From Excoecaria cochinchinensis (lineage: Eukaryota; Streptophyta; Magnoliopsida; Malpighiales; Euphorbiaceae), in contig CANTUQ010000017.1 in NCBI GenBank assembly GCA_947683425.1, positions 372,001 to 436,000 of the forward strand: 64,000 nucleotides of DNA. Reading direction: 5' to 3'. How positions within the stretch are numbered: position 1 is the first letter of the stretch; every line of letters starts with the position of its first letter. Positions 11,388 to 23,449 of this stretch are shown piece after piece. The notes beneath the pieces are model-generated. The model searched no databases. It was not told the origin of the DNA and worked only from the letters and a program-made list of their open reading frames with translations. A program made the translations under genes and the position numbers.

Positions 11388-11645
11388 AACTAAAAGCCAT
11401 GATTGTTAGTGAAGGCCCAGACTTTCCTATATTCACCATCCACCATGCTTCGCTCGCACTCTTCCCTCAAAACAGGGCCCACGCTCTTTCGCCCTTTGCG
11501 TACTCTTCCGCGGCTGCCTGCTTCTTTTGGGATTCGAACTCGCGACCTCGTGTTGGATGAGTGAGTTAGGTAGGCTCTGATACCATTTTAACTAAAAGCC
11601 ATGACTGTTAGTGAAGGCCCAGACTTTCCTATATTCACCATCTAC
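11388..11645 (-). mobile_element. TRIM-like miniature LTR element
   Basis: Two 56-bp direct repeats (11388-11443 and 11590-11645, two differences) flank a ~146-bp spacer. Read on the - strand, the repeat is followed by TGGTATCAGAGCC (11573-11585), the plant initiator-tRNA-Met primer-binding site. Small terminal repeats, that PBS and no coding capacity are the marks of TRIM/SMART elements. The spacer also has GATTCGAACTCG, which resembles a tRNA B box. A SINE would not explain the terminal repeats. The exact LTR edges and target duplication are not clear. Confidence 0.65.
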
Positions 11646-11853
11646 CTAATGAGGATATTGTTGCTTATAAATAGATAAGGAATGGAAGTGCTAAGCTCTC
11701 CCTCGGGTTTTATATTTCTTAAAAAATATGCCTTTTTACGACTTTAATTTGTGTTTTTTCAGTGTTTAAAAATCTCTTTTTGGGTTTTGTTTTTGTCCCC
11801 CTATTGTTGGGGTAAAAATGCATGATTTTAAGTGCTAAAAAGTGATTTAGTGT

Positions 11854-12080
11854 TGAGTCACTCCCTTGATTCACAAGTCAAGGCCGTAACTTAACCAAAA
11901 AGGGGCAAAATAAATCTTTTATGGAAGCTCACAAGGGGACAAAATAAGCCCACCTTGAGTCATAGAGTCAAGGGAGTGACTCATGTTATTTTAATTCTAG
12001 GCCATTTTACAGTTGGCAACAGGGAAAATCTATTTTGATCTTATTTGAGCATTATTGCTCATCATGAGAATATATAAAGG
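11854..12080 (+). promoter_or_regulatory. Putative U3 promoter of LTR B: TGA(G/C)TCA sites and TATA box
   Basis: TGAGTCA at 11854 and 11956 and TGACTCA at 11977, with a GAGTCA at 11965, form a cluster of the GCN4/bZIP-type core. TATATAAAGG at 12071-12080 is a good TATA box. If it is used, transcription starts around 12100-12110. The 1.1-kb array, which begins at 12174, would then lie in the transcribed leader. Function is inferred from motifs only. Confidence 0.5.
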
Positions 12081-12173
12081 AGAGAAAAACATTAATTTGT
12101 GGGAGGGGGCCGCTCTCTATCTTTTTATCTCTCGTGTTTTCTCTCTAAACACAAACACAAACACAAACACTAT

Positions 12174-15100
12174 GTAATTTAAAACCAAAAACAGAGGAAA
12201 AAGGGAAAGGCAACAAAGCACGGGATTTTTGATCTTTGAGCAGTAAAACTGAGGGTAATATTCTTGAGACCCAAGATTTATTCATCTAGTGTTTAGGATT
12301 TTTAACTTGTTGTAAATATTTATTTCCCTCATTTATGCCTAATTTTCCTTGTTCTTTTATTTCTTTCATTCTTGCTTGCTTGAGTGTTATTTCTTGGTTT
12401 TTCTTATGATTTCATTCATTAATCAATAAAAACCTCTTAAAATTGTGTAAAAATTAAGTAAATAGGTTAATTGATTTTTACTGTTCATTGTCTTCCTCCT
12501 CTCTGTTTCTTTACTGTCATATTTTGATTTTCTTATTTCTTCGGACCACTTAATTTAAGTTTGTTAATTTGTTATTTCATATTATTTGGTTTATTTTTAT
12601 CATTAATCCTTGAAAACACATTACATTCATGTTAAAATTGAGTAAATGAGATTTTAGAATTTTAGTATTCATCATCTTCTACCTTGGATTCAAAATTTCA
12701 AATTCTTTATTTCTTGCATTAATCTTAGTTTTTTCATGTAAACCATGGTGTTCATGCATAAAAATGGGCTTTTCAACTTTTTCATGCATTAAAATGGCTT
12801 AAAATTTCATTTTAAATCATCTCAAGGACTGATGGCTTCATTCTAGTGTTGGGAGTAATTTTCTAAGTTGAGTCACAACCATTAGGGCGTGACTTGCCAG
12901 TGACTCGGCCTTTTCAGCCTTGAGTCGCCTGTGACTTGGTCCTGGCATTCATTCTGACTCGAGCGTGCGCGTCATGCCTTCTCCGTTATTCCTCCTGCAC
13001 GCATGCTGCGCTTCTTTTGCCAACCCATCCCTCATATCGCCTCGCATGGTAATTTAATTATTTTGGCCACTGTCATTTTTTTTGCATACATTTTGATGCC
13101 TCTTTTCTTCATTTTATCTCCTTATTTATCATATGTTGCATTTTGCATTTTTTCCTACTTCTATTTAATTAGCTTTTAAATATATATTGTATGTCATAAG
13201 AATTTATTTTATTTTCTATTTTCATAATATTGTTCATAATTTTCTTTTTTCTTGAGCAACCAAAGAAATAATATTGTTTTGTAATTTAAAACAAAAAACA
13301 GAGAAAAAAGGATCTTTGATCTTTAAGCAGCCAAATTGAGGGTAACATTCTTGAGCCCCCAAGATTTATTCATCTAATGTTTATGATTGTTAACTTCTTG
13401 TAAATATTTTTTCCCTCTTTTATGCCTAAATTTCTTGGTTCTTTTATTTCTTTGATTCTTACTTTCTTGGGTGTTATTCCTTGGTTTTTCTTATGATTTC
13501 ATTCATTAATCCATAAAAACCTATTAAAATTGTGTAAAAATTAAGTAAACAAGTTAATTAATTTTTACTATTCATTATCTTCCTCCTCTCTCTATTTCTT
13601 TACTATCATATTTTGATTTTCTTATTTCTTTGGATAACTTAATTTAAGTTTGTTAATTTGTTATTTCTTATTATTTGGTTTATTTTGATCATTAATCTTT
13701 GAAAACCCATTACATTCATGATAAAATTAAGTATATGAGATTTCAGAATTTTATTATTCATCATTTTCTACATTGGATTCAAAATTTCAAATTCTTTATT
13801 TCTTACTTTAATCTTAGTTTTTTCATGTAAATCATATTGTTCATGCATAAAAATGGGCTTTTCAACTTTTTCATGCATTAAAATGGCTTAAAATTGCATT
13901 TTGAATCATCTCGAGGACCGATGGCGTCATTCTAGTGTTGGGAGTGATTTTCTGGGTTGAGTCACAGCCATTAGGGCATGACTCGCCCGTGACTCGGCAT
14001 TTTTAGCCTTAACTCCCTTGTGACTCGGTCCTAGCATTCATTCTGCCTCACTCGCGTGTCATGCCTTCTTCGTTATTCCTCCTGCACGCATGTTGTGCTT
14101 CCCTCGCCATCCCTCACGTCGCCTCGCATTGTTTTGGCCACTGTCATCTTTTTTGCATACATTTTGATGTCCCTTTTCTTCATCTTATTTCCTTATGTAT
14201 CATATATGGCATTTTATATTTTTTCCTACTTCTATTTAATTAGCTTTTAAATATATACTACATGTCCTAAGAATTTATTTTATTTTCTATTTTCATAATA
14301 TTGTTCACAATTTTCTTTGTTCTTGAGTAGCTAAAGAAATAATATTGTTTTGTAATTTAAAACCAAAAATAGAGGAAAAACGGAGAGGCCACGAAGCACA
14401 GGATCTTTGATCTTTGAGCAGCCAAATTGAGGGTAATATCCCCTAACATCTATTAATATAGTGTTTAGGATTTTTAAGTTACTGTAAATATTTATTTCCC
14501 TCTTTTATGCTTAATTTTCTTGGTTCTTTTATTTCTTTAAGTCATGCTTTCTTGGGTATTATTTCTTGGTTTTTCTTATGATTTCATTCATTAATCCATA
14601 AAAACCTCTTAAAATTGTGTTAACCTTAAGTAAATGTGTTAGTTGATTTTTAATATTCATTGTCTTCCTCCTCTCTATGTTTCTTTACTGTCATGTTTTG
14701 ATTTTCTTATTTCTTTGGATAACTTAATTTAAGCTTATTAATTTGTTACTTTTTGGTTTATTTTTATTATTAATCCTTGAAAACCCATTACATTCATGCT
14801 AAAATTAAGTAAAAGAGATTTTTGAATTTTACAATTCATCATCTTCTATCTTGGAATCAAAATTTCAAATTCTTTATTTCTTGCTTTAATCTTAGTTTTT
14901 TCATGTAAATCATATTGTTCATGCATAAAAATGAGCTTTTCAACTTTTCCACGCATTAAAATGGCTTAAAATTGCATTTTGAATCATTTCAAGGATTGAT
15001 GGCATCATTCCAGTGTTGTGAGTGATTTACTGGGTTTAGTCATGGCCATTAGGGCGTTATTCGCCAGTGACTCGGCCTTTTCAGCCTAGACTCGCCTGTG

Positions 15101-17249
15101 ACTTGTTCCTGGCATTCATTCTACCTCGCGCGTGCATCATGTCTTCTCCGTTATTCCTCCTACATGCATGTTGAGCTTCCTTCGCCAACCCATCCCTCAC
15201 GTCGCCTTGCGTGGCAATTTAATTGTTATGGCCACTGTCATCTTTTTTGCATACATTTTGATGTACATTTTCTTCATCTTATTTCCTTATGTATCATATA
15301 TTGCATTTTGCATTTTTTCCTACTTCTATTTAATTAGCTTTTAAAAGTATATTGTATGTCATAAGAATTTATTTTATTTTATATTTTCATAATATTGTTC
15401 ATAATTTTCTTTATTCTTGAGCAACCAAAGAAATAAAATTGTTTTGTAATTTAAAACCAAAAACAGAGGAAAAAGGGAGAGGCAACGAAGCACTGGATCT
15501 TTGATCTTTTAGCAGCCAAATTGAGGGTAATATTCTTGAGCCCCCAATATTTATTCATCTAGTGTTTAGGATTGTTAAGTTACTATAAATATTTATTTCC
15601 CACTTTTATGCCTAATTTTCTTCATACTTTTTTTTTCTTTGATTTTTGCATTCTTGGGTGTTATTTCTTGGTTTTTCTTATGATTTCATTCAATAATCCA
15701 TAAAAACCTCTTAAAATTGTGTAAAAATTAAGTTAACAGGTTAGTTTATTTTTACTGTTCATTGTCTTCCTCCTCTCTTTGTTTCTTTCCTGTCATCTTT
15801 CTCATTTAATTTGATCACTTAATTTAAGTATGTTAATTTGTTATTTCTTATTATTTGGTTTATTTTGATCATTAATCCTTAAAAACACATTACATTCATG
15901 CTAAAATTGAGTAAAGGAGATTTTAGAATTTTACTATTCATCATCTTCTACCTTGGATTCAAAATTTTAAATTCCTTATTTCCTGGTTTAATCATAGTTT
16001 TTTCATGTAAATCATGTTGTTCATGCATAAGAATGAGCTTTTCAACTTTTTTTATGCATTAAAATGGCTTAAAATTTCATTTTGAATCATCTCGAGGACT
16101 GATGGCATCATTCCCGTGTTGGGAGTGATTTTCTGGGTTGAGACACAGCCATTAGGGCATGATTCGCCCATGACTCGGCCTTTTCAGCCCTGACTCGCCT
16201 GTGACTCGGTCTTGGCATTCATTCTGCCTCGCGAGTGTGTCATGCCTTCTCTATTATTCCTTGTACATGCATGTTGCGCTTCCCTCGCCAACCCATCCCT
16301 CACGTCGCCTCGCATGGAAATTTTATTGTTATCCCCACTATTATCTTTTTTACATACATTTTGACATTTCTTTACTTCATCTTATTTCCTTATGTATCAT
16401 ATATTTCATTTTGCAATTTTTCCTACTTCTATTTAATTAGCTTTTAAATATATATTGCATGTCATAAGAATTTATTTTATTTTCTATTTTCATAATATTG
16501 TTCATAATTTTCTTTGTTCTTGAGCACCAAACAAATAATATTGTTTTGTAATTTAAAACCAAAAACAGAGGAAAAAGGGAAAGGCCACAAAGCACTGGAT
16601 CTTTGATATCTGAGCAGCCAAATTGAGGGTAATATTCTTGAGCCCCTAAGATTTATTCATCTAGTGTTTAGGATTGTTAACTTACTGTAAATATTTATTT
16701 CCCTCCTTTATGCCTAATTTTCTTGGTTCTTTTATTTCCTTGATTCTTGCTTTCTTGGGTGTTATTTCTTGGTTTTTCTTATGATTTCATTTATTAATCC
16801 ATAAAAACCTCTTAAAATTGTGTAAAAATTAAGTTAACAGGTTCGTTGATTTTTACTGTTCATTGTCTTCCTCCTCTCTTTGTTTCTTTCCTGTCATCTT
16901 TCTCATTTCTTTAGATCACTTAATTTAAGTTTGTTAATATGTTATTTCTTATTATTTGGTTTATTTTGATCATTAATCCTTAAAAACACATTACATTCAT
17001 GCTAAAATTGAGTAAATGAGATTTTAGAATTTTACTATTCATCATCTTATACCTTGGATTCAAAATTTCAAATTCTTTATTTCCTGGTTTAATCTTAGTT
17101 TTTTCATGTAAATCATGTTGTTCTTGCATAAAAATTAGCTTTTCAACTTTTCCATGCATTAAAATGGCTTAAAATTTCATTTTGAATCATCTCGATGATT
17201 GATGGCATCATTCCAGTGTTGGGAGTGATATTCTGGGTTGAGTCACAGC
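12174..17249 (+). repeat. 1.1-kb tandem array in LTR B, part 1 (units 1-4 and part of 5)
   Basis: A unit of about 1080-1105 bp repeats head to tail. The marker ATGCCTTCTCCGTTATTCC lies at about 12974, 14061, 15139 and 16242. Each unit has an AATTTAAAACCAAAAACAGA block, GAGGGTAATATTCTTGAG, long T-rich stretches and a cluster of TGACTCG/TGAGTCA words. Small ORFs recur in each unit at the same place only because the DNA is repeated; none resembles a known protein. The array is cut in mid-unit at 17249 by the hAT insertion. Confidence 0.93.
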
Positions 17250-17555
17250 TAGGGGTGTACACGGTTCGGTACAATTCCGAGATTTCCAAATCTCCGTATT
17301 GTATTAAAATTTCGATTTCTAAAAATTTCGGTACAATTCGGATATTATAATTTCGGTACAATTCGGTACAGTTTTTTTAATTTTTGGTACAATTCAGTTC
17401 GATATTTCAGTTCTTTCGGTACAAAACAAAACAATACAGTACAATACGGTAATTCGGATAATTCAATGTTTTTAAAAAGTTACAAAATAAATATAAACAA
17501 TAATAAACACAAATATAATTAAAATATCCCAATAAGAACATACAAAATTTAAAAA

Positions 17556-19785
17556 TTAACATTCAACAGTCTTTCTCTGTATTATGCTCGCATTGATTTG
17601 AGGATCTTGAGTAATATCTAAAAACAACAAAAAAATTAAATATTAGACCAAAAAAATCAAAACATTCAATAAATAATTTCAGAATTTATGTATATATAAT
17701 AATTACCTGATTCAAATTTTTCCATTTCTTCTGTTGATGCCTCTGAAGCTAAAAGTGTAGCCGATTTTAACCAATTTTGGCAACAAATAAGAATCTCGGC
17801 CGTAAGCGGAGTTAAAGAACTTCTAAATTTGTCCAAAGTTCTCCCTCCAGTGCTAAAAGCTGATTCAGAAGCCACAGTAGAGCACTGAACAGCCAAAACA
17901 TCTCTCGCAACTTTAGCCAAAATTGGATAATTTGGCTCATTAATTTTCCACCAGCTCAAAATGTCAAAATCAGGAGAATTTTTTACTAATTTATCAGTCA
18001 AATAAGTATCTAAATCTCCTTGAGACACAACTTGCTCCTTATCCTCATTTTCTAAAAACCACGCATCAACATCATCATCAATATCATTAGAATTAGGTGC
18101 TGGAGCAACAATTTGATTAACATCTTCTTCCATTTTTTTATGTTCATCTATCAGTCCATTCAAAGCGGTTGTCACTCTAGAAACTAATTTCTCTGACTCA
18201 CGCTCACCATAAAAAGCTGTGTACTTTGAAACTAAAAATTTCATTTTAAATCTAGGATCCAAGATCACAGCTATGAAAAGAATGATATTCATCTTATTAA
18301 TAGAACCCCAATACTTGTCAAATTTCAACTGCATTTATTTTCCCATTTCCATTAAAGAATCATCACCACTAGTTTGAGAAGATTGCAACAAATTCAAAAT
18401 ACGCACAATCTCTGGAAAATACAAATTTGAAGTTGAATATAATGACCCAGATAATTTGCAAGTCACGTCATAAAATCTTTTCAGAAATTTTGTTAAAGTT
18501 GCGACTTGTTTCCAATTAGCCTCAGTCAAATAAATAGGTCCAAACTCAATAAAATATTTGCTATCTATATCCTCCAACTTATCAAAAGCCTTTTGATATT
18601 CTAAAGCAATATCTAACATCAAGTATGTTGAATTCCACCTAGTTGGACAATCTATTATCAAACTCTTTGCATAATTGATGTTTACTGCCTCATAAGATTT
18701 TTTGAAAGAATCCAACCTTTGAGGACTGCTTCTAACAAACTTGATAACATCTCTAATTTTTTTAACAGACTCTTCAACACATTTAAGTCCATCTTTCACA
18801 ATGAGATTTAAAATGTGAGCACAATATCTCATGTGAAGCATTTCACCAACCAAAACAAATGCATCTCTCTTATTTAATTTATTTTTCAACTATTGAATTG
18901 CAGTATCATTAGATGATGCATTATCAGCAGTTATACACATCACTTTGGTCAAACCCCAATCATCCATACAATTATCAACAACTACCCAAACATTACTTCC
19001 TTTATGACTTTTAATAACGCAAAAATTCAAAATTCTTTTATACATCTTCCAACTTGAATCAATAAAATGAGCAGTTAAGCACAAATATGATACATTTTGA
19101 ATGCTAGTCCAAGTATCAGTTGTCATAGAAACTCTTTTGCATTCAATTTTAAGAAAATCTTTCAATTTCTCTCTCTTATCCATAAAAAGAGAATTCTAGC
19201 AATAGTCACTCTAGATGGAATTTTAAATTCAGGACAAATTGCTTCAATAAACTCTCTAAAACCCTCATGTTCAACAAAATTAAATGGCAATTCATCCCTA
19301 ATGATCATCCTAACTAAAGCTTTCGTACAAGCCTCCTGATCAAATTTCCAACTAGCTAATTGCGTACTATTACCAGACCCCACAAAATCCAAAGTTGTCT
19401 GTGACTTATCCTTATTTTTATATGCAGCCGCTAACTCTTTTTTATTTGGAAATTTTTTGCAACTCTCTCTTAAATGTTTCCATAATCCCGAAGTGCCTAA
19501 CTCACTCTTTCCTTGATAATTTTTACCACACCACTTACATGCAGCCGTCCCAGTTTCATTACCATTAGCGTCAACCAATCTATCAAAATGTTTCCAAACT
19601 CCAAACCTACTTTTTTTACTTGCTGGCAGATTAGAAGAATTAGCATTACCTGCTAAACTTGGAGTTGCAGAAAATTCGGTTTGTGGAACAGGAGGCGGAG
19701 GACCCATAACTTCATCATTTGATGGTTCTGAACATTTTCTTTTATTCAATGAAGAAGAGCCAGTGAAGCTAGAAACTTTTTTCAT
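17556..19785 (-). pseudogene. hAT transposase (RICESLEEPER-like, BED finger), broken
   Basis: Order from the N-terminus: a BED zinc finger (VWKHFDRL, CKWCGK, GLWKHLRESC); the start of the catalytic fold (MTTDTWTSIQN with the first Asp, ITADNASSND with the second); RYCAHILNLIV and DCPTRWNSTYLML blocks; and the hAT C-terminal dimerisation region (SWWKINEPNYPILAKVARDVL, ASESAFSTGGRTLD). Breaks: a frameshift near 19170-19185, and in-frame stops at 18890-18892 and 18335-18337. I prefer the ATG at 19785 over 19824 because a splice acceptor (TATGCAG) lies between them at 19803. A donor CAG/GTAATT at 17707 and an acceptor TTTTTAG at 17618 give a short last exon ending at 17556; this is inferred. The enzyme would act on the TIRs of this element and its deletion copy. 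Confidence 0.9.
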
Positions 19786-19801
19786 TTTCCTATGAGCCAA
19801 T

Positions 19802-21640
19802 TCTGCATACAACATTAAGAGCAATTATAAACACATATGAAGGTACCAATATAAGAAAATATATACGGTTAATTGCATAATTTATGATAAAATCACATGT
19901 GAAGATTATCACATAAAAAATGGTCACAATATACTATTTATTATTTAACTTGATGTCTTTTTCTTATTTCACAAAAAAAGAGTAAAATAATAATAATAAT
20001 AATAATAATATTTTCTTCTTTTAATGATTTTAAAGAAGGCAAATACAAGTTGCAAAATGATGGCAGCAAATGCAATTTAGCCCTGAAGGACATTAAGAAG
20101 GTTAGTTATGTCCAGATATTTTAATTGCTAATCTAAACTGAATCCATAATTAATTTTATTTGTGAAGTATCACATAAAAAGGACAAAAATCATATTTTCT
20201 TATATTACATTTTTTCGGTCAACTCAATTGAAATCCAAAGTTTGCGTTTGTCTATGTAATTTCCTACTTTTTTTATAAGGTAATTTTTTTTTTCTAATCG
20301 ATTTAATCCTTGTTAAGTTTTTAGCATATAGGCATAAGAAATTTTTGAATTTGACTTTTGGCAATCTAATTAATCTATCTAATGCATATATTAATTAATT
20401 AATATTTGCTAATGAAAAAAAATTGAAAAGATTAAGAAAATAGAACAATAAATAAAATATTAGACTTTGCCAATCTACTAACCTAATATTGAATTATCTA
20501 TGAAGTATTCAATGACTTCAAAAGCATATTAAATAAAGATATCTCAAGAACAGATCCATAACTCATACTGTCCTACCATTTTTTGCAGTTAACAATAGAT
20601 GAACAACAATTATACATGAAACGTCTACTGCACTAATGAGAATAATTTTTTCTTATCTTTTCTTTTTTTTTTTTCATTCTTTGATGCCAAACATCTCGTA
20701 ATCTTGAAACCCTGTCATTCTAAATTTTTAATTGTTTCAAAAACAAAAATTAATTCCAAATACATAGGCTAATGCAAGAAATGCTGACAGTTGCTTGTGT
20801 CCAAAAAATGCTGAAACTGTGTGTGCATGTAAAAAAGTAAGAAAATGAAGAACACCCAAAGTCCATAGGGAAAATCATATACATAATTAGTAAGAAAATG
20901 AAGAACACTTCAAAAGCATATTATATTTTATCGGGACTTTCTAAAAACTAGCCCCTATTAAATAAAGATATCTCAAGAACAAATACGTTGATTTGATTAA
21001 CTAATTTATCTAATTTCTCTAACCCAATCAAACACATTACTAAATACAGAAACAAGCATATAAATGAAAGCATCAAAACACAATTCTCATACCTGCTTGA
21101 ATAGCAACGACGTGAAGCAACACAAACAGATGAAACAAAATGTGAAAACACACAGCTCCTGCAAAACCCAATATCATCTTTTTTTAAAAAATAACACCTA
21201 AATGCAAAATACCATAAATAAAAGGCCAAGAAAACATATGCAAAACAACCATTCAAATAACAATGGTTAATTATTGAACAAAATCAAGGGTTTTCCAAAT
21301 GCACAAAATCAATGGTTTCAAAAAAACATAAGCAAAACAACCATCCAAACAATGCAGACTCAATTACCTGGAGGGAATCGCCAAAGTTTGGTTACTGAAC
21401 AAGATGCAGGGGATCTTTTGTGGGTTTCACTGTCACAGTGGTAGGGGCACCGAAGAAAAGAAATGAAATGAAAAAAGATGAGCAGCAAAAGCGGCTACGA
21501 GTGAAGGGAGCACCGAAGAACAGACAAAGAGAAAAGCGAGTAGAAGAAGAAGCGGCAGCCAGGAAGGGAACCGAAGAAAAGAAAAGAGAAGAGAAATAGA
21601 GGGAAGGGAGCACTCAAAACCTAATTTGCATGGATCTTTC
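19802..21640 (-). other. Likely 5' UTR exons and intron of the hAT transposase gene
   Basis: Read on the - strand, 21640-21368 is a pyrimidine-rich, leader-like segment ending CTCCAG/GTAATTG, a good splice donor. A second possible exon runs from TTTGCAG/GAGCTG at 21158 to CAAGCAG/GTATGAG near 21091. The acceptor TATGCAG at 19803 precedes the transposase start. A non-coding first exon with a long intron is common in plant hAT genes. The small ORFs here look accidental. No transcript evidence is available. Confidence 0.4.
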
Positions 21641-22300
21641 ATTTTATTTTCTTTAATTTTAATAATTTGTTTTTTAAATATTTTAACAATTAACAATTCT
21701 TTAAATATTAATTTTAATTCCCTCCAAAAAAAAGTCAAAATAAAAATTTTCATCTTTTTAAAAATTTTCAAATTTTATTCTCAATTCACACCAAAAAAAT
21801 TTTATTTTTTTTAAATGCACAACTAAAAAATTATATTGATGCTGAAGTTCATTGCACAAAAAATATATATTTATTTAAAATTATAAGTATATTCAATTAT
21901 TTAAATATATAATATAGTTATGAATTTTAAATTGCTTTGACCTATATTATTAATGTTTAATTAATATTTATGCTTTGATCACCATTCATTTGGTCCTTGA
22001 TGATGATTGGTGTGTTAATCAAATATTAGTTAAGTTTATGAGAACAAAAATTATATATATTACTATCTTCAATCATATACAAATTTTGATAAATATTAGT
22101 TAAGTAACACTAAATATAAATGAAATTAGTTGAGTGACATTAAGAGACTGTTAATTACTATTATAGTTAATAGTTATAACTTATAAGTGTGAATGTGAAA
22201 TGCAACCATCTTTTTATAGGTTTTGTAGTTTAATATAATATATAATTAATAATACATAGTGAACTTGATCAATTACTTTATATCTTAATTTTCATTTATC

Positions 22301-22351
<51 letters not shown>

Positions 22352-22418
22352 CAATTTTAGTGAAAAAGAAAATATTGTGATAATGAAAAACCAACATTTT
22401 TATAGTACTAACTACTAA
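21641..22418. other. AT-rich hAT interior, left of the Tekay insertion
   Basis: No gene. It aligns with the reverse complement of the deletion copy at about 55000-55740; for example TCCTTGATGATGATTGGTGT at 21993 matches inverted sequence near 55560-55580. It includes the TA microsatellite. Confidence 0.7.
22305..22348. repeat. (TA)22 microsatellite
   Basis: An uninterrupted run of TA dinucleotides within the hAT element. Confidence 0.97.
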
Positions 22419-22818
22419 TGTCACACCCCAACCTATACCAAGGAGACTTCCAAACAGATTGGAGGTTCGAGAAGGCTCCCTGGATAGATAGGAGTGTCAC
22501 ATCCCACTAGTACAAACATGCAAACATTACATAAATATAGCGACAAATCAGAGATAATTAAAATCTTTAAAACAGAGAAGAGTGATACTGAACAAAATAT
22601 ATACTTCATTAATATACCAAAAGAAAATATTTACATATTACAAAAGGACCAAATTTACAAAAGCCCAAGATACACTGTTCCAAAAGGGCTAACAAAACAT
22701 TACATCTATTACAAAAAGAAAAGGAAAGCCTATACTATAAGGCACCCAAATCTCTAGTTGCGTTGGCCTTCCCGATGCGACACGCCCAGAATATGCGTAC
22801 CAAAACCTTCCACACCTG

Positions 22819-23251
22819 CACGGATAAACACCCGTGCTAAGCGAAATCGCTTAGTGGGGAAAACACAAAATGCATAACCGCCACTCACAGTGACGATGAC
22901 AGAAAACATATGATAACAATACGATTATGGGCATATAATCATAAATAGTTAATTCAAATATTGACATTCATATTCAATAGTTCATGTACAAAACACAATG
23001 ACACCTGCATAATCATAATGAGTGGATAACGAGTACATATAGATACTTGAGAGTATCGATATCGTCTTATGAACATATAGATACCGAAGGTATCGAACCA
23101 TTCTTTTTATTTTGTTTTCAAATTGTTTTTACGTGGAATCTTAAGAAAGATTCAGACAGAGGGATCGCGAGGATCCAATCGTGGGACCTGATCAGGGTCC
23201 AAAGTCGTACATATAGCTGCAGCGGCACAAAGCTCTATTAGGCATGCCTAA
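22819..23251 (-). repeat. Structured block of the Tekay 3' LTR: palindrome, hairpin ladder, twin hairpins
   Basis: On the - strand: the palindrome TTAGGCATGCCTAA at 23238-23251; then stems GGACC/GGTCC (23184-23200), GGATC/GATCC (23162-23176), GAATC/GATTC (23136-23153), GATACC/GGTATC (23080-23094) and GATACT/AGTATC (23042-23057); then CTAAGCG/CGCTTAG (22837-22854) directly joined to CACGG/CCGTG (22819-22836). The same order, partly with other stem sequences, occurs in the solo LTRs at 62020-62538 and, reversed, at 37860-45659. Confidence 0.75.
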
Positions 23252-23449
23252 CTATCCACTTATTTGGTTTGCAGGTTACGATCAAATAAATTAAATCTAC
23301 AAATCATACAGAAATCATCGATTATTCAAAACAATGGATACCCTATCAGAACGAAGCATTAATCCAATGTTGATATGAATATAAATTCATTAATTCCACA
23401 CTCAAACTTTGCGTTTAACAAATAAATATTCAATACCAAATAAGGGTGG

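Noticed and set aside
11525..11560. tRNA or SINE, from a B-box-like GATTCGAACTCG
   Set aside because: No A box or tRNA fold is seen, and the flanking direct repeats with an initiator-Met PBS fit a TRIM better.
14056..16447. Pairs of ~60-80 residue ORFs recurring every 1.1 kb
   Set aside because: They recur because the DNA is tandemly repeated. The frames vary between units and nothing indicates translation.
22494..22757. 87-residue ORF present at 22494 and 29429
   Set aside because: Identical placement in the two LTRs explains the apparent conservation. It runs antisense to the LTR and has no recognised domain.
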